This document shows, one piece after another, positions 8,074-16,596 of a DNA stretch of 64,000 nt. The notes beneath the pieces were generated by a model. That model had not been told where the DNA came from, did not search any database, and worked only from the letters and a program-made list of their open reading frames with translations. The DNA comes from Candidatus Leptofilum proximum (GTDB taxonomy: Bacteria; Chloroflexota; Anaerolineae; Promineifilales; Promineifilaceae), in assembly GCA_016710325.1 (NCBI GenBank), contig JADJXK010000001.1:1-64000 (forward strand). Direction: 5' to 3'. A program made the translations under genes and the position numbers. Each line of letters begins with the position of its first letter. Position 1 is the first letter of the stretch.

Positions 8074-9144
8074 ATGAAAAGCAATAAAAGAAATAGAGAA
8101 CTCAAACGCGCAGGGAAATCCGGGCTGGTTACTTTAATAACACTGGCCTTGCTGTTTATCTTTTTGTCACCATTTGCCTTTATGGTGTTCACGTCGCTGA
8201 AGTCCCAGAGCCAAATTACCTCTGTGGGGTCACCGATTTGGCCTGCTGCGTCGGCCACTTTTGAATACAATGGCAAAGAGTTGGAACAGTACACGGTGCC
8301 CATGAACACCTGTGTAGGCAGTGAAGACGACACATCTGAAAGAAATCTGGCTATTGTGGATAAAGGGTTACGGGAAAGCGTGTTTATTGATCCCGACAAC
8401 CTGGAACGCGGGGAATTTGGCTGTACTGTTTCCTGGCGTGCCTTGGATCGGCCGTGGGAGTTGGCGCCTGCCTGGAGCAACTACAGCGAAGTGTGGGAAA
8501 CCATTGAAATTCCGAGAGTCATGTGGAACACCTTCTTTTATGCCATAACTACGCTGGTGGGTACGCTCATTTCCTGTACGCTGGTGGCATACGGGTTTGC
8601 CCGGTTCCAGTTCCCTGGTCGTGACTTCTTGTTTATTGTCCTCATCTCCACCATCTTTTTGCCCGCATTTGTGACGGTGATCCCGACTTACACGTTTTTC
8701 CAGAAGATTGGATGGGTGGGTACCTGGCTGCCATTGATTGTGCCGCATTTCTTTGCCAATGCTTATAACGTCTTCCTGCTGCGGCAATATTTCATGACGA
8801 TGCCGCGTGCCCTGGATGAAGCGGCGATGATTGATGGCGCCGGACCGCTGCGGGTTCTGTGGTCGGTGATTCTTCCGCAGTCTTACCCGGTGCTGCTGGC
8901 CGTGACCGTGTTCCACATTGTGTTTGCCTGGAACGACTTCTTTGGGCCATTGATTTATCTTTCCACCAACCGGGATGCACAGCCAATTTCCGTGGTGCTG
9001 CGTACGTTTAACGGCGTGTATGGCTCCAGCCCACAGCTCATTCAGGCCGGGTCGCTGATGGCCCTGCTGGCGCCTTTGCTTCTGTTTGTTTTTGCGCAGC
9101 GGTTTTTTGTGCAGGGCATTGTAATTACCGGGGTAGAGAAATAA
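8074..9144 (+). CDS. ABC transporter sugar permease (MalG type) with enlarged outer loop
   Basis: A 356-residue permease, longer than the usual 270-300. The extra length is one insert of about 90 residues between the first and second transmembrane segments (about residues 45-140), facing outside the cell. It contains YNGKELEQYTVP, a FIDPDN motif and a SWR motif. The rest is normal, with the EAA loop around ALDEAAMIDGAGPLRVLW. The second permease pair in this window (21881-22960) carries a related insert, so the insert is a real domain and not a misread. GAGGAAAG precedes the ATG. Confidence 0.93.
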   Translation: MKSNKRNRELKRAGKSGLVTLITLALLFIFLSPFAFMVFTSLKSQSQITSVGSPIWPAASATFEYNGKELEQYTVPMNTCVGSEDDTSERNLAIVDKGLRESVFIDPDNLERGEFGCTVSWRALDRPWELAPAWSNYSEVWETIEIPRVMWNTFFYAITTLVGTLISCTLVAYGFARFQFPGRDFLFIVLISTIFLPAFVTVIPTYTFFQKIGWVGTWLPLIVPHFFANAYNVFLLRQYFMTMPRALDEAAMIDGAGPLRVLWSVILPQSYPVLLAVTVFHIVFAWNDFFGPLIYLSTNRDAQPISVVLRTFNGVYGSSPQLIQAGSLMALLAPLLLFVFAQRFFVQGIVITGVEK

Positions 9145-9165
9145 AGAGAAGGCAAAGGTGTTATC

Positions 9166-10461
9166 GTGAAGGTTGCTGTTATTGGTGGGGGATCTACCTA
9201 CACACCGGAACTGGTAAATGGATTTCTGGCACGGGTTGAGGAGTTCCCCTTAAAGGAACTGTGGCTGGTAGATATTGATGAAGCGCGTTTGGCGGTAGTG
9301 GGTGGCTTTGCCCAGCGCATGGTGGCGGCAAAAGGGGCGCCGTTCCAGGTGATATTATCAACGGATCAGAGAACGGCCGTCACCAACGCCACCTATGTCA
9401 CCACCCAACTCCGTGTGGGGCAGATGCACGCCCGCCGCGAAGACGAGTACCTGGGGCTGCGCCACGGCCTCATCGGCCAGGAAACCACCGGCATCGGCGG
9501 TATGGCCAAAGCCCTGCGCACCATTCCCGTCATTCTTAGCATTGCCCGTGATATGCAAGAGGTGGCCCAGCCGGGCGCGATGTTGGTGAACTTCACCAAT
9601 CCGGCCGGGCTGGTGACTGAGGCACTGAGCCGGTATGCGCCCGAGGTTCCCAGCGTGGGCGTGTGCAACGTGCCCATCACCGCCAAAATGAAAATTTTGG
9701 ATCTGCTGGAGGGGGCAATGGGCCAGCGCTTTGCACCTGATCAGGCCGAGCTAAAAACGTTGGGGCTGAACCATCTTTCCTGGCATCGTGGCTTTACTAT
9801 CGACGGGGAAGACGTCTGGCCGCACATCATGCAGCAGTACCTGGCCAAACTCCGGGCAGACGACGAACCGGAGTGGGACCCGACCCTGATCGACGTGCTG
9901 CAAATGATTCCCAACTACTACCTGCAATATTTCTACTCCACGCCCAAAAAGCTGAAGGCGCAGGAAAAGTGGCCGCCGTCGCGGGCGGAAGAAGTGATTG
10001 CCATCGAGGAAGGGCTGCTGGCGCAGTATGCTGATCCAGAGCTGTCTGAACCGCCAGCGGACTTGATGAAGCGCGGCGGCGCCTGGTATTCCACTGTGGC
10101 CACGCAGCTGCTGAATGCACACTACAACGACCTGGGCGAAACGCACGTGGTAAACATTCCGCATAACGGAGCGGTGGCTGGCTGGCCCGCCGATTGGGTG
10201 CTAGAAATGCCCGCAGTGGTGCGGCGTGATGGTTTGCAGCCGCTGCCTGCGCCGCCGCTGCCGCCTGGCCAGTTTGGTTTGCTGGCCCAGGTAAAGGTGT
10301 ATGAACTGCTGACGGTGGAAGCGGCCGTTCACGGGGATCGTAAGGCGGCATACGAAGCCCTGCTGGCCCACCCGCTTGGCCCGCCCGTCGAGCGCTTGCA
10401 GGCCGTGCTGGATGATATGTTGGCAATACATCGGCCGTACCTCCCTCAATTCTGGAACTAA
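9166..10461 (+). CDS. Family GH4 glycosidase (6-phospho-beta-glucosidase-like)
   Basis: A 431-residue NAD- and metal-dependent glycosidase of family GH4. Seen: the NAD loop VIGGGSTYTP at the N-terminus, FTNPAG, the metal-binding Cys in GVCNVPI (about residues 165-171), and the His in GLNHLSWHRG. The CNVPI form is typical of the 6-phospho-beta-glucosidase branch. The start is GTG at 9166. Oddity: GH4 phospho-glycosidases normally follow a PTS importer, but this one follows an ABC importer. The kinase directly downstream could supply the phosphate. Substrate is uncertain: cellobiose-like or chitobiose-like phospho-disaccharides are both possible. Confidence 0.9.
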   Translation: MKVAVIGGGSTYTPELVNGFLARVEEFPLKELWLVDIDEARLAVVGGFAQRMVAAKGAPFQVILSTDQRTAVTNATYVTTQLRVGQMHARREDEYLGLRHGLIGQETTGIGGMAKALRTIPVILSIARDMQEVAQPGAMLVNFTNPAGLVTEALSRYAPEVPSVGVCNVPITAKMKILDLLEGAMGQRFAPDQAELKTLGLNHLSWHRGFTIDGEDVWPHIMQQYLAKLRADDEPEWDPTLIDVLQMIPNYYLQYFYSTPKKLKAQEKWPPSRAEEVIAIEEGLLAQYADPELSEPPADLMKRGGAWYSTVATQLLNAHYNDLGETHVVNIPHNGAVAGWPADWVLEMPAVVRRDGLQPLPAPPLPPGQFGLLAQVKVYELLTVEAAVHGDRKAAYEALLAHPLGPPVERLQAVLDDMLAIHRPYLPQFWN

Positions 10462-10476
10462 CAATAAGGAAAACGC

Positions 10477-11472
10477 ATGCGCTATTTTGTAGGGGTAGAC
10501 GTGGGCAGCACCAAAACCCACGTGGCGATTGCCGATGAAACTGGGCACCTCGTGGGCTTCGGCAAGTCTGGGGCGGGCAACAACCAGGTGGTTGGGTATG
10601 ATGGCATGCTCCATGCCCTGCAGCAAGGATTTGCGGTGGCCGTGGGCCAGGCCCAGATTACCGTAGACCAGCTTGCCGGGGCCGGTTTTGGCATTGCCGG
10701 GTACGATTGGCCCTCGCAAAAACCAGACATGCTGAAAGTGCTCTCCCAGCTCAACCTCACCTGCCCGATGATGTTTGTCAACGACGGAGTACCACCGCTG
10801 CTGGCCGCCAGCGAAGAAGGCTGGGGCGTCTCGCTGATTGCCGGTACGGGGTGCAACTGCCGTGGCTGGGACCGTGAACGACAGCGCGAAGGACGGGTGA
10901 CCGGATATGGTTACCACATGGGCGAGTTTGGTGGCGCGTCGGAGCTTGTGTGGCGGGCGATGCAGCTGGTAGCCTTTGAGTGGACCCAACGCGGTCAGCC
11001 CACGGCGTTAAGTGGCGCATTTATCGCTTTTGCCGGGGCCAAAAGCCTGGAAGATCTGTTGGAAGGGTATACCGAAGGGTATCTTTCAGTGAATGCCAGG
11101 GCTGCTCCACTTGTGTTTGAAGTGGCCCGGCAAGGGGATGCCGTGGCTCAGGATCTGCTGCGCTGGACCGGCGAGGAGCTGGCAGAAATGGCCAAATCGG
11201 TCATCCGGCAGCTTGATTTTGCCGGAGAAACGTTTGATGTGGTTTTGTCTGGCAGTTTGTTTAAGGGAGGACGTTTGCTGATCGACCCCATGTGGCAGGC
11301 CCTGACAAAATATGCCCCACAGGCCCGGATGGTTCACCTGGCCGCTCCGCCGGTGATTGGCAGTGTGATTTTGGGAATGGAGCAGGCGGGTGTAAAAGCC
11401 ACGGCCGTTACCCGCCAAACGTTAACCGACTCCCTCTACCACTTTTACGATGAGCCGGTTAGGCAGTCTTAG
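10477..11472 (+). CDS. BadF/BadG/BcrA-type sugar kinase (N-acetylglucosamine-kinase-like)
   Basis: A 331-residue kinase of the ASKHA fold. The phosphate-1 motif is YFVGVDVGSTKTHVAI (residues 3-18), the phosphate-2 region is LIAGTGCNCRGW, and the adenosine-site region near the C-terminus includes VVLSGSLFKGG. This is the branch that includes N-acetylglucosamine kinases, not the ROK family. It starts 15 bases after the GH4 gene with AAGGAA upstream and ends two bases before the GH18 gene, so all three are one transcription unit. Likely role: phosphorylation of amino sugars or incoming disaccharides for the GH4 enzyme. Another amino sugar or hexose is possible. Confidence 0.88.
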   Translation: MRYFVGVDVGSTKTHVAIADETGHLVGFGKSGAGNNQVVGYDGMLHALQQGFAVAVGQAQITVDQLAGAGFGIAGYDWPSQKPDMLKVLSQLNLTCPMMFVNDGVPPLLAASEEGWGVSLIAGTGCNCRGWDRERQREGRVTGYGYHMGEFGGASELVWRAMQLVAFEWTQRGQPTALSGAFIAFAGAKSLEDLLEGYTEGYLSVNARAAPLVFEVARQGDAVAQDLLRWTGEELAEMAKSVIRQLDFAGETFDVVLSGSLFKGGRLLIDPMWQALTKYAPQARMVHLAAPPVIGSVILGMEQAGVKATAVTRQTLTDSLYHFYDEPVRQS

Positions 11473-11474
11473 CC

Positions 11475-12455
11475 GTGAATGGTAAACCTGTTGGCAAGTG
11501 GCTTCAGCTTGTTTTGCTCCTCAGCCTGTTGGCGGCGTGTGGCCCCGGTGAACTGAGTGAGGATGCAGTGACAACGGCCGTTCCCAACCCTAGGGAGACG
11601 CCTATGCCAGAAACACCCTTTCGCGTAATAGCCTACGTCACCGGCGCGGTGGTGCCCGAAGTGATTCCCTACGACCAGCTGACTCACCTCAACTATGCCT
11701 TCCTCATCCCCAATGCCGACGGCACCTTTGTCCCGCTGACCAACCTGTGGAAGCTGCAAAAAATTGTGGCCGATGCCCATGCAGCGGGGGTGCAGGTGCT
11801 CATTTCCGTGGGCGGCTGGGGCTGGGACGAACAGTTTGAGACGCTGGCGGCCGACCCGGCCACGCGGGCAGCTTTCGTGCAAAACCTCACCGATTTTGTG
11901 ACCGAAAATGACCTGGACGGTGCCGACATCGACTGGGAATACCCGGACCCTGGACCGTCGTCGCAGAACTTTCTGGCGCTGATCCAGGAACTGCGCCAGG
12001 CGATGCCAGACAAGCTGCTGACAACGGCCGTTGTCTCCTACGGCGCAACCGGCGAGGGCGTGCCCGCCGAAACGTTTACCCTGTTTGATTTTGTCAACAT
12101 CATGACCTACGACGGGCCGGACCATGCCACTATGACCCAGTTTGAAACCGGGCTGGAGTACTGGCAGGGGCGCGGCCTGCCGCCGGAGAAGACGGTGATG
12201 GGGCTGCCTTTTTACGGCCGTCCCAGCGAAGCCCTTTACCGGCAAATTGTAGCCGCCAACCCGGAAGCCGCCTACGAAGATTCCATTGAGTGGAACGGCG
12301 AAGTGAATCGCTACAACGGCATTCCCACCGTGCAGGCCAAAACCCGGCTGGCCCTGGACCGGGCCAGCGGCATCATGTTCTGGACCCTGGAGCACGACGC
12401 CGAGGGGGAGCTCTCGCTGCTGGGGGCTATAGACGCGGTGGTGAATGGAGAATGA
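11475..12455 (+). CDS. Family GH18 chitinase-like lipoprotein
   Basis: A 326-residue protein starting at GTG, two bases after the kinase stop. The signal peptide ends in a lipobox (LLAAC), so it is anchored outside the cell membrane. The GH18 barrel shows ISVGGWG and the catalytic signature DxxDxDxE as DGADIDWE, with proton donor Glu155. Later GLPFYGR and IMFWTLEHD match the ends of the barrel. The size fits a single catalytic domain with no carbohydrate-binding module. Expected activity is cleavage of beta-1,4-linked N-acetylglucosamine polymers or oligomers; peptidoglycan-like or glycoprotein glycans are also possible. It supports a chitooligosaccharide reading of this operon. Confidence 0.92.
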   Translation: MNGKPVGKWLQLVLLLSLLAACGPGELSEDAVTTAVPNPRETPMPETPFRVIAYVTGAVVPEVIPYDQLTHLNYAFLIPNADGTFVPLTNLWKLQKIVADAHAAGVQVLISVGGWGWDEQFETLAADPATRAAFVQNLTDFVTENDLDGADIDWEYPDPGPSSQNFLALIQELRQAMPDKLLTTAVVSYGATGEGVPAETFTLFDFVNIMTYDGPDHATMTQFETGLEYWQGRGLPPEKTVMGLPFYGRPSEALYRQIVAANPEAAYEDSIEWNGEVNRYNGIPTVQAKTRLALDRASGIMFWTLEHDAEGELSLLGAIDAVVNGE

Positions 12456-12484
12456 AACGTGATTTTCTTCTTCCTCACGTTTCA
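12453..12484. repeat. Small inverted repeat, GTGAAACGTGA-type family
   Basis: TGAAACGTGA (12453-12462) and TCACGTTTCA (12475-12484) form a perfect 10-base stem that begins inside the GH18 stop region. The same arms occur at 25203-25259, 49568-49605 and 57590-57626, so it belongs to a dispersed hairpin family. Confidence 0.6.
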
Positions 12485-12505
12485 CGAATAAATTAGGACA
12501 CGAGA

Positions 12506-14900
12506 ATGCAATACGGATATTTTGACGATGCTGCCAAAGAATATGTCATTACCCGGCCGGATACGCCGCAATCGTGGAGCAACTACCTGGGCTCAACCGA
12601 GTATGGTGCCATTATCACCAACAATGCCGGTGGTTATGGTTTTTATAAGTCGGGGGCACGCGGCCGTTTCCTGCGGCTGCGCTTTAACAACATTCCCCTG
12701 GATCAGCCGGGGCGCTACTTTTACCTGCGCGATGCCGAAAGCGGCGATTACTGGTCGGCCTCGTGGCAGCCCGTGGGCAAACCGCTGGATCAGTACCAAT
12801 CCACCTGCCGCCACGGCACCGCCTACACGGTGATCAACTCGCGCTACGCGGGCATCGCCACGGAGGCCACCTATTTTGTACCGCTGGGCCAGACCTTTGA
12901 ATATTGGCGGCTCAAAATCACCAACGAAAGTGAACGGCCGCGTCAGATCTCCGCCTTTTCTTTCTGTGAGTTCACCAACCAGTGGGATACCTTCCAGGAC
13001 CAGGTGAATCTGCAATACTCGCTCTTCATCGTACGCGGCGAATGCAGCGACGGCCTGCTGCGCATCGCCATTCACGACAACCTGACCCCCACCGATGAAG
13101 CAACATTGCAGTCGGATATGTCCAGCCGGGCCTGGATGGCCCTGGTTGGCGCGCCGGTGGTGGGTTACGATACCAGCCAGAGCGCTTTCCTGGGCCCCTA
13201 TCGCAGCTACCACAACCCGCTGGCGGTGGAGCAAGGGCAGTGCCGCAACAGCAATGCCTACGGCGACAACGCCTGCGGCACCCTGCAAACTTACCTCACC
13301 CTGCAGCCCGGCGAAAGCCGTGAACTGCTGGTCATGATGGGCATTGGTGAGGCGCGGGTGGTGGGCCAACAGATGGTGGCCAAATTTGGCTCGTTGGCTC
13401 GGGCGGAGGCGGAGCTGCAAAAGTTAAAGGAAACGTGGCATGCCAAACTGGGCAGCCTGGTTGTGGAAACGCCTGACGAAGAGCTGAACCACACCATCAA
13501 CGTCTGGGGGGCTGTACAACTGCCTTATCACCTTTGCCTGGTCCCGCGCCGCCAGCCTGGTGTACAACGGCGAGCGCGACGGCCTGGGCTTTCGCGACTC
13601 GGTGCAGGACATTTTGGGCGTCGCCGCGGCCATCCCGGAGGAAGCCCAGGCCCGCCTGGAGTTGATGCTGACCGGACAGCTGGCCAACGGCGGGGCGATT
13701 CCGGTGATACGGCCGTTTGAACACCACCCTGGCCATGAAACCCCACCCGACCCCGAAGAATACCGCTCCGACGACTGCCTCTGGTTTTTCAACGCCGTGC
13801 CCGCGTTTGTCGGCGAGACGGGCGACATGGATTTTTACCTCAAGGTGCTGCCTTACGCCGACGAAGGCGAAGACACTGTGCTCGGCCATCTGCGGCGGGC
13901 GCTGGAATTTAACCTGGAGCGAACGGGGCGCAACAACCTGCCCTGCGGCCTGTCGGCCGACTGGAACGACTGCCTGCGGCTGGGCTACTACGGCGAGAGC
14001 CTGTTTGTCGCCTTCCAGCTGCGCCTGGGCCTGACGGTGTACGCCGAGGTAACCAGCCACTTTGGCCAGCATGAGGAAGCAGCCTGGGCGCTGGCCCATC
14101 GTGACAAGCTCGATGCCTACATCCAGCAGTACGCCTGGGATGGCGATTGGTTCATCTGGGCCATCGGCGACGACGGCACGGTGTATGGCACCAAGGCGTA
14201 CGAGGAAGGCCAGGTTTACCTGAACACCCAGGTGTGGTCGGTGATCAGCGGGGCGGCCACGCCGGAGCAGGCCGCACGCTGCATGGAAACGGTGCACGAG
14301 AAGCTGGCCACGCCCTACGGCCTGATGCTCTCCGCGCCGCCGTTTGTCAAAACGCCCATTGACGTGATGCGCGCTGTGGTGTTTAACCCCGGCATCAAGG
14401 AAAATGCGGGCATTTTTAACCACACCCAGGGCTGGGGCGTGATGGCCGAGTGTTTGTTGGGCAACGGGGACCGCGCCTACGACTATTACCGGGCGTCGAT
14501 GCCTGCGGCTTACAACGGCCATGCCGAAATTCGCCAGATGGAGCCGTACGTGCAGGGGCAAACGACCTACTCCGTTTATTCACCACGGCCGGGCAACACC
14601 CGCACCGCCTGGCTGACCGGCGCGGCGGCCTGGGCCTACTACAGCGCCACGCAGTACATCCTGGGGCTGCGGCCCGAAGCCGCCGGGCTGCGCATCGACC
14701 CGTGCATCCCGTCGGCCTGGGATGGCTTTAAGGCGACGCGCCGTTTTCGCGGCTGCACCGTTGAGGTCACCGTTACCAATCCCCATGGCGTGTGCCGCGG
14801 CGTAAAGTCGCTGACGCTCAACGGTGAGCCGCTGGCCGACAACCTGGTGCCCGCCGACAGGCTCGCCGAGTTTAACCGGGTTGAGGTGGTGTTGGGATGA
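12506..14900 (+). pseudogene. GH94 phosphorylase (diacetylchitobiose/cellobiose type), broken by one frameshift
   Basis: Two reading frames together make one complete GH94 enzyme of about 797 residues. The first begins MQYGYFDDAAKEYVITRPD at 12506. The second resumes with TFAWSRAASLVYNGERDG. The switch is at a run of six G (13506-13511); with five G the text reads NVWGLYNCLITFAWSR without a break. All catalytic parts are present downstream, including the proton-donor Asp in SADWNDCL and the C-terminal ILGLRPEAAGLRIDPC. The N-terminal half resembles chitobiose phosphorylase (LAVEQGQCRNS and NACGTLQ). It would split the disaccharide with phosphate to sugar-1-phosphate plus sugar. A homopolymer sequencing error is likelier than a dead gene, since both halves are intact. 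The cytoplasmic location fits the absence of a signal peptide. Confidence 0.85.
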
Positions 14901-15811
14901 GCCCGATGAGGAAGTTTGCCGGGCACGTTCACGTGCTGGCGGCTCTGGCCATGCTGGGTGGTCTGGCGGCTTGCAGTCTGGCGCCTGCCCCCACGCCAAC
15001 CCCGGCGTTTGATGTGAGCCAGTTGGGTACGGCCGTTACCGACATCACCTACTGCACCCCCAACGAACTGCCGCAAAAAATGGACATCTACTTCCCCGCT
15101 TCCGGCGGCCCCTGGCCGGTGCTGCTGTACGTACATGGCGGCAGTTGGCGCGAAGGCGATAAAGCCGAAGGTGAGGGCTGGCGCGGTATGAACGACAGTG
15201 GCTTCCTGGTGGCCAGCATCAATTACCGCATGGCCGCTGAAGGTAAATTCCCGGTGATGATCGAAGACGTGAAGTGCGCCGTGCGTTACCTGCGTGCCCA
15301 CAGCGCCGAGCTGAATATCGACCCAGATCGCATTGGGGCGATTGGCGCCAGCGCGGGCGGACACCTGGTAGCCCTGCTGGGGCTGGCCGGGCCAGAGGCG
15401 GGTTGGGATGAGGGTGAGTACGCCGATTTTTCCAGCGGTGTGCAGGCCGTCTTAAGCATGGCGGGACTGTCTGACTTTACGGCCGAGATGCCCGGCGGCA
15501 TCAACTCGTCGATTTATTACGCCTTTGGCAAGCTGGCCGGAGATGATGCGCCGCAGAACGTGGCCGCCAGCCCGGTGAGCTACATCACGGCCGACGCGCC
15601 GCCGTTCCTCATCATTCACGGCGATAACGATGGCGTGGTGCCGGTGGAACAGAGCGAGATTTTACACGGCCGTCTCACCGCAGCGGGCGTCCCGTCCCAG
15701 CTCATCATCGTTCAGGATGGCGATCATGGGCTGCAAGGTCCTAACGCCACACCGACGCAAGAAGAAATTTCGGCGGCAATCAGCGCGTTTTTGGAAGAGA
15801 ATTTGAAGTGA
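14897..15811 (+). CDS. Alpha/beta-hydrolase lipoprotein (BD-FAE/esterase type)
   Basis: A 304-residue secreted lipoprotein (lipobox LAAC, then a Pro/Thr linker) with an alpha/beta-hydrolase domain. The oxyanion motif is HGGSW and the nucleophile elbow is GASAGG (Ser about 155). The acid is probably Asp in HGDNDGVV and the base His in DGDHGLQG, so the triad is complete. Its ATG overlaps the GH94 stop (ATGA), pointing to translational coupling. Such enzymes often remove acetyl or feruloyl esters from plant or microbial polysaccharides, which fits the surrounding glycosidases. The true ester is unknown. Confidence 0.88.
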   Translation: MSPMRKFAGHVHVLAALAMLGGLAACSLAPAPTPTPAFDVSQLGTAVTDITYCTPNELPQKMDIYFPASGGPWPVLLYVHGGSWREGDKAEGEGWRGMNDSGFLVASINYRMAAEGKFPVMIEDVKCAVRYLRAHSAELNIDPDRIGAIGASAGGHLVALLGLAGPEAGWDEGEYADFSSGVQAVLSMAGLSDFTAEMPGGINSSIYYAFGKLAGDDAPQNVAASPVSYITADAPPFLIIHGDNDGVVPVEQSEILHGRLTAAGVPSQLIIVQDGDHGLQGPNATPTQEEISAAISAFLEENLK

Positions 15812-16596
15812 GCTGGTGGATTGGGCTGGTGATGCTGGGCAGTGTGCTGGTGGGCTGCGGCGCCGCAGCCGGTGAGCGGGCGGCCATGATAGCTGCCCCG
15901 GTGACCTGCGATGAACCCGGCACGGTGCAAATGGCCGAAATTGAAGACGCCAGCCGGGGTTATCCCTACGCCTTCAACGTCTATTTGCCGCCCTGTTACG
16001 AGCAGGAAACAGATCGGCGGTACCCGTCGCTTTATATGCTGCCCGGCCAGGGCAGCAGCTCCATGGCCTGGCTGACCGCCGGGGTCAAAGAGCTGGCGGA
16101 TGAGACAATTCTGAGCGGGGAGATGCCGCCGTTTGTGATGATTGCCGCGGACAACGCTGCCGCCGAGCCATTTGCCGAGTCACTTTACCAGGATGTGCTG
16201 CCCTATGTGGAGAGCCACTACCGCGTTTTGGCGGAGGCGCAGTACCGGGCGGTGGCCGGAGGGTCTTTGGGCGGCATACGGGCTTACCGGCTGGCGCTTA
16301 ATCACCCCGGTACGTTTGCCAGCGTGGGGCTGTTTGGCAGCGGATTGGTGCCCGGCGAGGCCGCCCAGGTGCAAAGCTGGCTTGACGCCACACCGGACGA
16401 TCAGCGGCCCCGCTTCTTTTTTAACTGCGGTTGGGAAGATCCGCTGATGCTGGCCCAGGCAGAGGCGCTGATTGAGGTGTTGGATGCCGCGGCCGTTGAG
16501 TCCACCACCGTATTTTCGACCGGTGGACACAATTACGGTTATTGGGTTTCTAACATGGCCGAATACTGGGAGTGGATGGCTGAGGATTGGCAATGA
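15808..16596 (+). CDS. Esterase-D/CE1-like lipoprotein
   Basis: A 262-residue protein starting at GTG that overlaps the previous stop by four bases. The signal peptide has the lipobox LVGC. The fold is the esterase-D type, with LPPCYEQETDRRYPSLYMLPG and the nucleophile elbow GGSLGG. The His in GGHNYGYW near the C-terminus completes the expected triad. Related enzymes include feruloyl and acetyl-xylan esterases and trehalose mycolyltransferase-like proteins. Two different secreted esterases in a row, followed by a DUF5060/GH5-like protein, suggest de-esterification of a decorated polysaccharide. Confidence 0.85.
   Translation: MSWWIGLVMLGSVLVGCGAAAGERAAMIAAPVTCDEPGTVQMAEIEDASRGYPYAFNVYLPPCYEQETDRRYPSLYMLPGQGSSSMAWLTAGVKELADETILSGEMPPFVMIAADNAAAEPFAESLYQDVLPYVESHYRVLAEAQYRAVAGGSLGGIRAYRLALNHPGTFASVGLFGSGLVPGEAAQVQSWLDATPDDQRPRFFFNCGWEDPLMLAQAEALIEVLDAAAVESTTVFSTGGHNYGYWVSNMAEYWEWMAEDWQ

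Noticed and set aside
13560..14900. A separate gene starting at 13560 for the second half of GH94
   Set aside because: The start lies inside a conserved GH94 segment, has no ribosome site, and removing one G joins both halves perfectly.
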